From NCBI GenBank assembly GCA_007128045.1, contig SKYG01000294.1:1-38489 (forward strand): a stretch of 38,489 bases of DNA, read 5' to 3'. Positions 1-8,560 of the stretch are shown here, piece after piece; the first letter of the stretch is position 1; the number at the start of each line of letters is the position of its first letter. Made by a program: the position numbers and the translations under genes. Under the pieces are notes generated by a model. It was given only the letters and a program-made list of their open reading frames with translations, was not told the origin of the DNA and did not search any database. Origin of the DNA: Bacteroidales bacterium (GTDB lineage Bacteria > Bacteroidota > Bacteroidia > Bacteroidales > UBA7960).

Positions 1-1150
1 CTGCCAGGATAAACACCTCATGACCATCGGGAAAGATATACTTGTCTACCTGCGGTTTAATGTTTACCTTTTTGATTCCCTCCCAATTCTCCAGTTCATC
101 CATCTGAATCTCATTGTCGAAATGACCAATATTACAGACTATGGCCTGGTCTTTCATTTTCGACATATGCTCGGCTGTGATCACATCTTTGTTGCCGGTA
201 GCGGTTACAAAGATATTGCCTTCAGCGAGGGCATCTTCAACTGTTTTTACCTCATAGCCTTCCATAGCTGCCTGTAAGGCGCAGATGGGATCAATTTCCG
301 TGATGATGATTCTGGCGCCGTACCCGCGCATAGACTTGGCGGAGCCTTTACCCACGTCGCCATAGCCACAGACCACAACAACTTTTCCTGCCAGCATCAC
401 GTCGGTAGCCCTTTTAATGCCATCGGCCAATGATTCACGGCAGCCATACAGGTTATCAAACTTCGACTTGGTGACTGAATCGTTTACGTTGATGGCCGGA
501 ACAAGTAATTCACCTTTTTCCATCATCTGATACAGGCGATGTACCCCGGTGGTGGTTTCTTCAGAGATTCCTCGCAGCTCCTTTACGGTACGATGCCATT
601 TGTCGGCATCTTCTGCCAGTGTTTCCCTGATCAGGTTCAGAATGATTGCTTCTTCTCTGTTATCTGGCTCAACATCCAGCGCAGTCGCGTCTTTTTCGGC
701 GATGTATCCCTTATGGATGAGCAGGGTTGCATCACCACCATCATCGACAATCAGATGGGGGCCTTTGCCATCAGGAAAGCTCAACGCTTGTTTGGTGCAC
801 CACCAATACTCTTCCAGGGTCTCTCCTTTCCAGGCAAATACAGGAATGCCAGCCTGAGCAATAGCTGCAGCAGCATGATCCTGGGTGGAGAAAATATTGC
901 AGCTGGCCCAACGAACATCTGCGCCCAGCGCTACCAAGGTTTCTATCAGCACAGCCGTTTGCACTGTCATATGCAGCGAGCCGGTGATACGGGCACCCTT
1001 CAGAGGTTTCTCTTTGCCATACTTTTCACGTAACGACATCAGCCCGGGCATTTCTTTCTCAGCAATAACAATTTCTTTCCGGCCATAATCAGCCAGAGAC
1101 AGATCTTTAATTTTATATTTAATTTGCTTTTCTTTCAACAGAGTTTCCAT
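1..1150 (-). CDS. ahcY: Adenosylhomocysteinase, 3' part cut by window edge
   Basis: The enzyme hydrolyses S-adenosylhomocysteine to adenosine and homocysteine in the cytoplasmic activated-methyl cycle. The frame opens at ATG 1148-1150 (METLLKEKQIKYKIKDLSLA) and stays open to base 1, giving about 383 of the roughly 470 residues usual for the family. The missing part is the C-terminus. Visible marks are the substrate-site stretch DDGGDATLLIHKG, the dinucleotide-binding glycine motif VVVCGYGDVGKGSAKSMRGY, and a last visible segment PDGHEVFILA that normally precedes the conserved C-terminal region. A TAnnTTTG promoter box lies about 30 nt upstream. The gene is divergent from the phosphopantetheinyl transferase gene. 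Identification is secure. Confidence 0.97.
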   Translation of the reverse strand, partial: METLLKEKQIKYKIKDLSLADYGRKEIVIAEKEMPGLMSLREKYGKEKPLKGARITGSLHMTVQTAVLIETLVALGADVRWASCNIFSTQDHAAAAIAQAGIPVFAWKGETLEEYWWCTKQALSFPDGKGPHLIVDDGGDATLLIHKGYIAEKDATALDVEPDNREEAIILNLIRETLAEDADKWHRTVKELRGISEETTTGVHRLYQMMEKGELLVPAINVNDSVTKSKFDNLYGCRESLADGIKRATDVMLAGKVVVVCGYGDVGKGSAKSMRGYGARIIITEIDPICALQAAMEGYEVKTVEDALAEGNIFVTATGNKDVITAEHMSKMKDQAIVCNIGHFDNEIQMDELENWEGIKKVNIKPQVDKYIFPDGHEVFILA

Positions 1151-1180
1151 GAAGTTTATACCTTTGTGTGAATAATGGTG

Positions 1181-1188
1181 CAAAGATA
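1181..1188 (-). promoter_or_regulatory. Candidate -7 box (TATCTTTG) for ahcY
   Basis: On the minus strand the bases read TATCTTTG, an exact match to the Bacteroidota TAnnTTTG -7 consensus. They end 30 nt before the ahcY ATG, so transcription would start near 1174. The -33 TTTG element is not clear. The box also overlaps the region where a longer, TTG-started version of the divergent gene would be transcribed. Confidence 0.5.
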
Positions 1189-1219
1189 GTACAATCTGTT
1201 GTGTTTTAAAAACCTGCTC

Positions 1220-1858
1220 ATGAGCCTTTTCTTAAAAAAAGCTTTTGATCATGCTGCTTTAGGAGTCTGGGAAATCGATGAGGATGTGGAAGAGTTGTAT
1301 GCCAAAGTACAACTGTCAGAACAGGAAAAGAATCATTTTTCTCTTCTCAAGTCAGAACGAAGACGTCAGCATTGGTTAAGCTACAGACTGATCTTGCCTC
1401 ATCTTGTAAAAATGGGTGAACCCACCACGATTGAATACGACGAAAATGGAAAGCCGTTCTTAAACAATGGTGCCAGACATATATCTGTGTCACATTCAGG
1501 AAAGTTCTCAGCGCTAATTGCCAGTAAGAACAAACATGTTGGCATCGACATAGAATGTATGCAACCCAAAATTTTTCGCGTCGCACACAGGTTCCTCAAC
1601 AGAAAAGAGTTAAAACAGGTGTTTTCAAAACATGCCATGGAGAGCCTTTACTTGGTTTGGGCGAGTAAAGAGGCTTTATTCAAGCTGCATGGGAAGCGTG
1701 ATCTGTCATTCAGAGAACATATCCGCATCTTTCCATTTAAATTTAAAGGGAAGGGAAACATATACGGAGAGATCCGCACCCCTGACTATCAGCAAACATA
1801 TACCATTTATTACGAAACCATCGAAAATTATATTCTCGTTTACGCCATAGATAATTAG
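1220..1858 (+). CDS. 4'-phosphopantetheinyl transferase superfamily protein
   Basis: A 212-residue Sfp-type enzyme that would move the phosphopantetheine arm of CoA onto a carrier-protein serine. Seen: the Mg-binding motif HVGIDIE (D110, E112) and the second signature WASKEALFK (W147, E151, K155), in the usual order and spacing. A TTG seven codons upstream (1199) is in frame, but ATG 1220 gives the better start. The geranylgeranylglyceryl-phosphate synthase homologue starts 40 bp after its stop, so the two may be co-transcribed. Whether the target is fatty-acid ACP or another carrier protein cannot be read from the sequence. Confidence 0.88.
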   Translation: MSLFLKKAFDHAALGVWEIDEDVEELYAKVQLSEQEKNHFSLLKSERRRQHWLSYRLILPHLVKMGEPTTIEYDENGKPFLNNGARHISVSHSGKFSALIASKNKHVGIDIECMQPKIFRVAHRFLNRKELKQVFSKHAMESLYLVWASKEALFKLHGKRDLSFREHIRIFPFKFKGKGNIYGEIRTPDYQQTYTIYYETIENYILVYAIDN

Positions 1859-1898
1859 CAGGATCGCGAAATTAATATTCAATAAAAAGCAAAGGACT

Positions 1899-2642
1899 AT
1901 GAAATTATTGGATGTCATAAATGGGAAGTGCCAAGAGGGAAAGAAGCAGCTGGCCATCATGGTCGACCCCGACAAGAGTGACTTTGATGGATTGCAGAAG
2001 ACTGCAGAAGTAGCAGATGCCACCGGAGCTGATTATCTGTTTATTGGAGGGAGTCTGCTAACACGCGACAATATGGCTTCATGTATCGAACAGCTAAAAA
2101 AAAGCAGCGAGGTGCCTGTAGTGATTTTCCCGGGCAGCATGCTGCAAATTTCATCCAACGCCGATGCCTTGCTGTTACTATCACTGATCTCAGGACGCAA
2201 TCCTGAAATGCTCATCAGCAATCATGTTGTGGCAGCGCCAATGATCAAGAGCAGCAAACTGGAGGTAATCCCAACCGGATATATCCTTGTGGAAAGTGGC
2301 AAGATCACCTCGGCATTGTATATGAGCAACACCCTGCCTATTCCATTCGACAAAACAGATATCGCAGTGTGTACGGCCATGGCAGGAGAAATGCTGGGGC
2401 TAAAAATCATCTATATGGATACAGGAACAGGTGCCATCCACTCTGTGCCCATGGAAATGGTCAGGGCTGTAAGGCAGAATATTCAAGTCCCACTTGTGAT
2501 TGGTGGTGGCATCCGCACCCCCGAAGACGCCCTTGAAACATGGGATGCCGGCGCCGACATAATCGTTGTGGGAAACGCAGCTGAAACAAACCCCGACATC
2601 ATCTTTGAAATGGGAGAAGCAAAAAGGGTGTTGAATGATTAA
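1899..2642 (+). CDS. Geranylgeranylglyceryl/heptaprenylglyceryl phosphate synthase family protein
   Basis: A 247-residue TIM-barrel prenyltransferase homologue. Family members join a prenyl diphosphate to sn-glycerol-1-phosphate. Seen: the N-terminal VDPDKSD motif, FIGGS, GYILVESGK and the phosphate-binding IGGGIRTPEDA near residues 200-210, followed by GADIIVVGNA. Known: group II enzymes of this family occur in Bacteroidota as well as Archaea; their physiological role in bacteria is poorly settled. The gene has an ATG start and lies between the phosphopantetheinyl transferase and lpdA genes on one strand with gaps of 40-51 bp. The family call is strong; the prenyl chain length is not predictable here. 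Confidence 0.9.
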   Translation: MKLLDVINGKCQEGKKQLAIMVDPDKSDFDGLQKTAEVADATGADYLFIGGSLLTRDNMASCIEQLKKSSEVPVVIFPGSMLQISSNADALLLLSLISGRNPEMLISNHVVAAPMIKSSKLEVIPTGYILVESGKITSALYMSNTLPIPFDKTDIAVCTAMAGEMLGLKIIYMDTGTGAIHSVPMEMVRAVRQNIQVPLVIGGGIRTPEDALETWDAGADIIVVGNAAETNPDIIFEMGEAKRVLND

Positions 2643-2693
2643 AGCAATCTTTATAATTATTATATTACCAAATAACTAATACGCGAATACATT

Positions 2694-4085
2694 ATGAATT
2701 ACGACGTGATTGTCTTGGGCTCAGGGCCCGGAGGTTATGTAGCAGCCATACGGGCTGCTCAGCTTGGAATGAAAGTGGGTGTTGTAGAAAAAGAAGAACT
2801 GGGAGGAATATGTCTGAATTGGGGATGCATCCCCACCAAAGCATTACTGAAAAGTGCACAAGTGTTTGACTACCTGAAACATGCTGCCGATTACGGTATT
2901 AGCATGAAAGGTGAGCCACAGGCCGATATAGGAGCAATGGTAAAAAGAAGCCGCGATGTGGCAGCCGGCATGAGTAAAGGCATTCAGTTTCTGTTTAAAA
3001 AGAATAAGATAGATCACCTGAATGGACACGGAACAGTATTGCCAGGCAAAAAAGTTGAAGTGACAGACAGCGAAGGCAAGAAAACAACCTACCAGGCAAA
3101 GCACATCATCATTGCCTCCGGAGCCAGAAGCAGACAGCTCGACAACCTGAAACAAGACGGCAAAAAGATCATAGGATACAGGCAGGCCATGGTGCTTGAC
3201 AAGCAGCCGGGTTCAATGGTGGTGGTGGGCTCAGGCGCTATCGGCGCTGAGTTTGCCTACTTCTATAATACCATAGGCACCAACGTTACCCTGGTTGAGT
3301 TTATGCCAAACATCATACCCCTGGAAGATGAAGAGGTATCCAAACAACTGGAACGTTCCTTCAAGAAGTCCAAAATGAGGGTTATGACCAGCAGCACCGT
3401 CGAATCAGTCGACACCACCGGCGATACATGCAAAGTGGTTGTAAAAACGCCTAAAGGGGAAGAAGTGATTGAAGCTGATATCGTTCTTTCTGCGGTGGGC
3501 ATCTCTGCCAATATAGAACAAATCGGATTGGAAGAAACCGGGATAAAAACTGAGAATGGCAAAATTGCTGTCGACGATTTTTACCGCACCAATGTGGAGG
3601 GATATTATGCCATTGGTGACGTGGTACCTGGTCCGGCACTGGCTCACGTGGCATCGGCAGAAGGTATTATCTGCGTAGAAAAAATCGCTGGTCACCACCC
3701 TGACCCTCTCGACTATAACAACATACCCGGATGCACCTATACCTCACCTGAGGTAGCCTCTGTCGGCTATACCGAAAAGGCAGCAACAGATGCCGGCTTC
3801 GCCCTGAAAATCGGCAAGTTCCCCTTCTCAGCATCAGGAAAGGCAAGTGCCGCAGGCACCAAAGATGGTTTCGTAAAGCTGATCTTCGATGCCAAATACG
3901 GCGAGCTGCTCGGCGCACATATGATAGGCGCCAATGTAACCGAAATGATCGCAGAGATCGTGGTGGCCAGAAAACTGGAAACCACCGGACAAGAAATGAT
4001 CAAGGCCGTTCATCCGCACCCAACCATGTCGGAAGCTATCATGGAAGCTGCCGCAGCTGCCTATGACGAGGTAATTCACCTATGA
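2694..4085 (+). CDS. lpdA: Dihydrolipoyl dehydrogenase (E3 / L protein)
   Basis: A 463-residue FAD flavoprotein that reoxidises dihydrolipoyl groups with NAD+ in 2-oxoacid dehydrogenase complexes and the glycine cleavage system. Seen: N-terminal FAD motif VLGSGPGGYVAAIRAA, redox disulfide GGICLNWGCIPTKALL (C40, C45), NAD-binding VVVGSGAIGAEFAYF, FAD motif YAIGDVVPGPALAHVASAEG, and the C-terminal catalytic pair HPTMSE (H442, E447). Length is typical. No dehydrogenase or acyltransferase subunit is adjacent, but gcvP lies about 21 kb away in this window, so a role as L protein is a reasonable inference. An octamer array begins 6 bp after the stop. Confidence 0.95.
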   Translation: MNYDVIVLGSGPGGYVAAIRAAQLGMKVGVVEKEELGGICLNWGCIPTKALLKSAQVFDYLKHAADYGISMKGEPQADIGAMVKRSRDVAAGMSKGIQFLFKKNKIDHLNGHGTVLPGKKVEVTDSEGKKTTYQAKHIIIASGARSRQLDNLKQDGKKIIGYRQAMVLDKQPGSMVVVGSGAIGAEFAYFYNTIGTNVTLVEFMPNIIPLEDEEVSKQLERSFKKSKMRVMTSSTVESVDTTGDTCKVVVKTPKGEEVIEADIVLSAVGISANIEQIGLEETGIKTENGKIAVDDFYRTNVEGYYAIGDVVPGPALAHVASAEGIICVEKIAGHHPDPLDYNNIPGCTYTSPEVASVGYTEKAATDAGFALKIGKFPFSASGKASAAGTKDGFVKLIFDAKYGELLGAHMIGANVTEMIAEIVVARKLETTGQEMIKAVHPHPTMSEAIMEAAAAAYDEVIHL

Positions 4086-4091
4086 TAAATA

Positions 4092-4195
4092 GAGTTGAGG
4101 AGTTGAGGAGTGGAGGAGTGGAGGAGTTGAGGAGTGGAGGAGTTGAGGAGTGGAGGAGTGGAGGAGTTGAGGAGTGGAGGAGTTGAGGAGTTGAA
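4092..4195. repeat. Tandem array of 13 octamers (GAGTKGAG)
   Basis: Thirteen consecutive 8-bp units, each GAGTTGAG or GAGTGGAG, run without interruption; only the final unit deviates at its last base (GAGTTGAA). The array fills most of the lpdA-rfbC spacer. There are no spacers between units, so this is not a CRISPR. It ends 36 bp before the rfbC start codon and could change in unit number by slippage. Confidence 0.95.
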
Positions 4196-4231
4196 GGGTA
4201 TTATTTATTAATTACAACAACTATTTTTCCA

Positions 4232-4774
4232 TTGACAATCATTGAAACACCATTTCGCAAGTTACTGATTATTGAGCCGCGAATTTTTCGCGACAACCGT
4301 GGCTATTTTTACGAATCCTGGAACCAGCAGGTATTTGCACGGGCAGGCATCCCGGATATTTTTATCCAGGATAACCAATCCGGTTCATCAAAGGATGTTA
4401 TCAGAGGTCTTCATTTTCAAATTCCACCGCACGAACAGGGTAAACTGGTGAGGACACTGGCAGGGTCGGTACTCGACGTAGTGGTCGACTTGCGAAGAAG
4501 TGAACCTACCTACGGACAACATTTCAAAATGGTTATTAACGCATCCGGCCACAAAATGCTTTTTATACCACCAGGATTCGCACATGGGTTCCTGACCCTG
4601 GAAGACGACACCGTATTCGCGTATAAATGCACCAAGGCATATCATGCACCGTCAGAAAGGTCGTTGCGATGGGACGACCCCGACCTGGGTATCGACTGGG
4701 GCATTGATAAACCTATACTCTCTGATAAAGACAAACAGGCTGCTCTTTTTAAAGGATTCAGAAGTCCGTTCTGA
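4232..4774 (+). CDS. rfbC: dTDP-4-dehydrorhamnose 3,5-epimerase
   Basis: A 180-residue cupin-fold enzyme of dTDP-L-rhamnose synthesis, supplying surface polysaccharide. Seen: LLIIEPRIFRDNRGYFYESW at the N-terminus, the catalytic-His segment VIRGLHFQ (H61), the lysine in HEQGKLVRT (K71), and FIPPGFAHGF. The start is TTG at 4232, because no in-frame ATG or GTG is present upstream and the N-terminus aligns with the family there. The other rhamnose genes (rmlA, rmlB, rmlD) are not in the window, so this copy stands alone. The octamer array just upstream may affect its expression. It is convergent with the 960-residue gene. Confidence 0.93.
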   Translation: MTIIETPFRKLLIIEPRIFRDNRGYFYESWNQQVFARAGIPDIFIQDNQSGSSKDVIRGLHFQIPPHEQGKLVRTLAGSVLDVVVDLRRSEPTYGQHFKMVINASGHKMLFIPPGFAHGFLTLEDDTVFAYKCTKAYHAPSERSLRWDDPDLGIDWGIDKPILSDKDKQAALFKGFRSPF

Positions 4775-4792
4775 TTGGCTAACCTGAATTGA

Positions 4793-4840
4793 ATTATTCA
4801 GACTAGCCTGGATTATATATACTAGCCTGGATTATTCAGA
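4793..4840. repeat. Nested direct repeats between convergent genes
   Basis: ATTATTCAGA occurs at 4793-4802 and 4831-4840, enclosing two copies of ACTAGCCTGGATTA (4802-4815 and 4821-4834). The second outer copy contains the stop codon of the minus-strand gene. No clear terminator hairpin with a U-tract is visible in this convergent spacer. Confidence 0.8.
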
Positions 4841-7718
4841 ACGATACAGACCATAAAAACTGAAACTGTATTGATTCCTGGTCGCCGGGAAGATAAGCCC
4901 TGACCCCCATATCCAACGGAAAGAAAAACCTGAACAGATGCAAATGGGCCAAAAGGTCTATACCCATAGAACTGAGTGAGCCTTCGTGCCTGCTTATAAC
5001 CTCATCGGAAGAAGACTTTTGGCTGTATCTGACATTGGCATAATCATAGAAAATATTGCTGCTCACCCTTTTAACAAACACCAGGTGAGGAATCCGCCAG
5101 TCAGGATACACGACTGGAAACGCATAATCAACTGAGAAGATGGCAGCCTGGTCGTCATTCCTTCCTGTGATACCCCGCGGATAGACCACCTGATTGGAGA
5201 ATGTGTAATTGATGGTCTGGTCAACACTTGTACCCTCCCGGCGTTTCTGGTAAGATCCAATCAAACGCAAGCTGTGGTGTGGCAACAATCCAGGAAAAAA
5301 CAACGCCAGGCGGGTGGCAAACACTTCACCCATATCACCCCCTGCGAAAGGCGTATGCCGGTAGCTTACATCCAGCACCTGACCCCACCGTGTCCGGATA
5401 TCTCTTGCAACAGTGCGTTGCTGATTATAGGCAAATAACCGGTATTCCAATGACTGCACATGATTGTGCTTAAAAAAATCCGGCGTCTTGTCAACGGAGG
5501 TGGCCTGTGTAAAAACCATATTTGCCGAAGGCCTTACACCGATATTGAAACTTTCCTTCTGAAAATTCAAGGGTATATTAAATCCCAGCTTCCAGCTGCT
5601 CTCACGCCACAGAAATGGCACCAATTCATTCTGTCTGCTTCGGTAATTAGACCGTCGCAGGCCTGTCTCTGCAACCAGGTCAATGACAGGGTACAAGCCT
5701 TCATAACTATATTTCATATAGTATTTCCCAAGCCCTTCATTAAGATCGTATATGTAGCCTATATTGGCAAAGGATGTGCTGAGCTTGTTCTGTGATAACA
5801 ACGAGAACCCCGGTTTTCCTTCAAGATTGTCTGCATCAAGCACTATTGGCCCCCAACTATGAAATGAAAACAAGTTGGACATTTTGTAATATGGGATGGC
5901 CAAATATTCCTTTCGTGGGATGTTGCCGCGTGTAACAAGACCCTCCTCCTGACCGGCCAGTACTTCATGCATCTGTAGTGAATGATCGGCCACATCATCA
6001 AGCAATGGAGCAGAATCAGTTGTAAAAGTGCCTTTAACCATATCATATCCCATATAAGAATAATCAGACCAAAATAATGAATCACCACCGGGCGACAACA
6101 CGGCATCCAGGGCGCCATACTCTGAGGAGACAAGCATGCGTATTTCTCCTGTTGGCACATCCAATGAATACACGTTGTCGACACCAGAAAACGACCCATT
6201 AAAGAAAATGCCATCAGAAGAGAAAAAGCGCGGTCTCGATATCTCCGTATGTCCTGCATGGAAAATAGTGGCAAACCCTCCCAGCTCCTTGTCAGTGACT
6301 ACCAGTCTTTTACCACTCTCGTCAAGGGCAACAGCTATGATGGTATAGTTATTCTGATGCCATGAAGGGGTCATAAGAAAATCATTTCCCGGCGTGCTAT
6401 AACGTCGGAGAAAGTCACCGGATGTGGCATCAATAACAACAATTGAATATTGATTCTGATCTGTAACCTCTGCAACGGCAATTAGCTTGCCATCGGCAGA
6501 TATGGACGGAGAAAAGTACCTTGTCTGCCGGGTAAGTTGTTGCTTTATACCCGTGCTGACATCGTACCTGTACACCTCCGACCAGCTACGATGTTCCCAG
6601 CGTGGGTCTCTCCTGTACTGACTCCAGACAATGACATCCCCGTTGGCAGATATTGGATGAGACTGAAGCGGGCCAGGTCTGAACAACACCGACTCACTAC
6701 CATCGAGGCCCAGCGAAACAACAGCCGGGATCGCCTCCATACCGGTCTTTAATGCCATCAGGGTGGTGTCATTGATAAATGCAGGATAGCGATAACTGGA
6801 GAAAAGCTTCTTATCTGGGTTCACGGCTTCATATGCACTATAGGCACCCCGCTCCCATTGGTCAGACCATGCCGATTCCAGCATACCCATGGTATTTCTG
6901 TAATGCTGCATTTTTGTTACGCCCGCATATTTTTTCAGTCCAAATGTCATAGGGAAAATGGTGTATGGCCTTCGACCCACATGGGTCAGCACTTTATCCC
7001 AAATATCAACACCATATTGTTTACGGGCAGATGCGACAAGTTGATATCCCAGCTCGTAATAATTTGGAACGTGGTCCTTCATAGATCCCAGTACGGCTTT
7101 ATCAAAAGAGTACACCCCCTTCTCAAGCACCTGCGCACGCAGTCCTTGTTCAAAAGATGGCAGCCTCCCTCGTCCGGCATTTGTCAGTGCAGTCTCTGTT
7201 GCCACCGCATCGCCTTCCATGAACCACATAGGCACGAACAATCCTAAAACGGCACCTGTAGCCTGCTCTCCAAACAGAAATGAAAGCAACCTGGTGACTC
7301 CCTGGTTCAGCTTGTCAATTTGCACAATATGCCTGAACTCGTGCAATGCCAATGACTCCAACCAATCGTGGGCATCGTTATTCTGGGGTGGGTTGGTGAA
7401 CATCTCGATACGGCTTGGCGCCCAGCTTACAAAGCCATTTGAGACGACTGTCTGGTTATGAATAATTACAGATACCTTTTTTGGATTATGGCCAAGGCTC
7501 ACCGACCCATACTGGTAAGCATATTCAAGCACATCAGCGATATAAGCACCTTGCTCCTCATAGTTCTCAGGAAAGATCACCTGAAAATTTACAGACTTGA
7601 TCTGCATCCACCTGATCGATGATGGGTCCTGCCCCATAGAAAAGTACTGCCCCATCAGCGCAATATTTCCGAAGAAGATAAAATAACAACAAAAAATTAT
7701 ATGTGCTAATTTGCTCAA
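4836..7718 (-). CDS. Secreted HExxH peptidase / beta-propeller / outer-membrane barrel protein
   Basis: A 960-residue envelope protein. Seen in order: a signal-peptide-like hydrophobic segment (residues 6-23); a gluzincin-type metallopeptidase module with LALHEFRHIVQ (H126, E127, H130) and a downstream WFMEGDAVATE glutamate (E169), resembling the peptidase-MA-like group; repeated propeller blades with SPSISADGKLIAVAEV-type strands from about 310 to 600, like TolB/PD40 proteins; and a C-terminal third rich in alternating hydrophobic and aromatic residues, ending in Phe as outer-membrane barrels do. The start appears to be TTG inside an octamer array; no in-frame ATG lies between it and the upstream gene's stop. 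Substrate unknown. It follows the pseudouridine synthase gene in the same frame. Confidence 0.75.
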   Translation of the reverse strand: MSKLAHIIFCCYFIFFGNIALMGQYFSMGQDPSSIRWMQIKSVNFQVIFPENYEEQGAYIADVLEYAYQYGSVSLGHNPKKVSVIIHNQTVVSNGFVSWAPSRIEMFTNPPQNNDAHDWLESLALHEFRHIVQIDKLNQGVTRLLSFLFGEQATGAVLGLFVPMWFMEGDAVATETALTNAGRGRLPSFEQGLRAQVLEKGVYSFDKAVLGSMKDHVPNYYELGYQLVASARKQYGVDIWDKVLTHVGRRPYTIFPMTFGLKKYAGVTKMQHYRNTMGMLESAWSDQWERGAYSAYEAVNPDKKLFSSYRYPAFINDTTLMALKTGMEAIPAVVSLGLDGSESVLFRPGPLQSHPISANGDVIVWSQYRRDPRWEHRSWSEVYRYDVSTGIKQQLTRQTRYFSPSISADGKLIAVAEVTDQNQYSIVVIDATSGDFLRRYSTPGNDFLMTPSWHQNNYTIIAVALDESGKRLVVTDKELGGFATIFHAGHTEISRPRFFSSDGIFFNGSFSGVDNVYSLDVPTGEIRMLVSSEYGALDAVLSPGGDSLFWSDYSYMGYDMVKGTFTTDSAPLLDDVADHSLQMHEVLAGQEEGLVTRGNIPRKEYLAIPYYKMSNLFSFHSWGPIVLDADNLEGKPGFSLLSQNKLSTSFANIGYIYDLNEGLGKYYMKYSYEGLYPVIDLVAETGLRRSNYRSRQNELVPFLWRESSWKLGFNIPLNFQKESFNIGVRPSANMVFTQATSVDKTPDFFKHNHVQSLEYRLFAYNQQRTVARDIRTRWGQVLDVSYRHTPFAGGDMGEVFATRLALFFPGLLPHHSLRLIGSYQKRREGTSVDQTINYTFSNQVVYPRGITGRNDDQAAIFSVDYAFPVVYPDWRIPHLVFVKRVSSNIFYDYANVRYSQKSSSDEVISRHEGSLSSMGIDLLAHLHLFRFFFPLDMGVRAYLPGDQESIQFQFLWSVSF

Positions 7719-7755
7719 CGATGCAACAATTCAACAATTCAACGATGCAACATTT
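7716..7755. repeat. Five octamers across a gene junction
   Basis: Five 8-bp units of the form CAACGATG, CAACAATT or CAACATTT run from inside the last codons of the pseudouridine synthase gene, over its stop codon, to the TTG start of the 960-residue gene. Since 8 is not a multiple of 3, gain or loss of one unit would change the C-terminus of the first protein and the frame relation to the second. Confidence 0.85.
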
Positions 7756-8477
7756 AACCCCTTCACCAGTTCCTCAAAACATTCCCATAAAGAATCTCCT
7801 GCCGGTGTTGGGGCAACCACCCTGACGCGTTCTTTACTTACAGGGTGAATAAAATCGACCTCTCTGGCGTGCAAATGAATGCCCCCGTTACTGTTAGACC
7901 GGGGATATCCATACTTCAGATCACCCCTGACCGGGCACCCAATGGCGCTAAGCTGTGATCGTATCTGATGGTGTCGTCCGGTTTGAAGTTCAATTTCAAG
8001 CAAATGGTAATGATTGCCTGAGCCAAGCATTTTATAATTCAATATAGCTTTTTTTGCCCCGTCAACATCAGGCCTGACCGGGTAAGACTTGTTTTGTTTT
8101 TCATTCTTTTTGAGATAGTGCTCCAGAGTACCCTCAGCCTCAGGAGGAAGATTTCTGACCACCGCCCAGTAAAGTTTTTTTAGCTCATAGTTTTTCAGCA
8201 TCTCGTTGATACGCGTCAATCCCTTTGAGGTGCGTGCAAAAATAACCGCACCGCTAACCGGTCTGTCGAGACGATGTGCTACACCAAGAAACGCATCTCC
8301 GGGCTTGTTATACTTCGCACGAATATAAGCCTTTACAATATCACTCAAAGGCATATCGCCCGTTTTATCACCTTGAACAATCTCCGACGATTGCTTATTG
8401 ATAACAATCAGGTGGTTGTCTTCGTACAAAACCCTTCTGCTGAAAGAAGTTACAGGATCAATGGTTTCTGTGGTCAT
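7731..8477 (-). CDS. RluA-family RNA pseudouridine synthase
   Basis: A 248-residue enzyme that would isomerise a uridine in rRNA or tRNA. Seen: the catalytic signature HRLDRPVSGAVIFARTSKG with Asp71, the RluA-type ELQTGRHHQIRSQLSAIGCP, and GGIHLHAREVDFIHP near the end. There is no N-terminal S4 domain, as in shorter RluA-type Bacteroidota members. ATG 8477 is preferred: an upstream in-frame ATG at 8525 lies inside a dispersed repeat. The C-terminal residues (NVASLNC) are encoded by an octamer array. The target uridine cannot be assigned. Confidence 0.9.
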   Translation of the reverse strand: MTTETIDPVTSFSRRVLYEDNHLIVINKQSSEIVQGDKTGDMPLSDIVKAYIRAKYNKPGDAFLGVAHRLDRPVSGAVIFARTSKGLTRINEMLKNYELKKLYWAVVRNLPPEAEGTLEHYLKKNEKQNKSYPVRPDVDGAKKAILNYKMLGSGNHYHLLEIELQTGRHHQIRSQLSAIGCPVRGDLKYGYPRSNSNGGIHLHAREVDFIHPVSKERVRVVAPTPAGDSLWECFEELVKGLNVASLNC

Positions 8478-8500
8478 AGTTGTTGCGGATTGTGGGCCTG

Positions 8501-8523
8501 TCTCGAACGAAGTGAGAGATCCC
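8501..8523 (-). repeat. 22-bp dyad element, copy 1
   Basis: Read on the minus strand, this is GGGATCTCTCACTTCGTTCG followed by AGA. The same sequence is found on the plus strand at 11778-11800. The ends ATCTC/GAGA form a short inverted repeat. The flanks of both copies carry GCGGGTT/AACCCGC-like phrases, so the shared element is larger and composite. Confidence 0.8.
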
Positions 8524-8560
8524 ATGATGGTCGTGTATGTTACGGGTTGTGAGTCGCGGG

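Noticed and set aside
539..1033. 164-residue plus-strand open frame
   Set aside because: It lies entirely opposite ahcY, whose minus-strand translation is a clear family match.
8478..8525. Longer start for the pseudouridine synthase (ATG at 8525)
   Set aside because: The extra 16 codons come from a dispersed repeat, while ATG 8477 gives a normal N-terminus.
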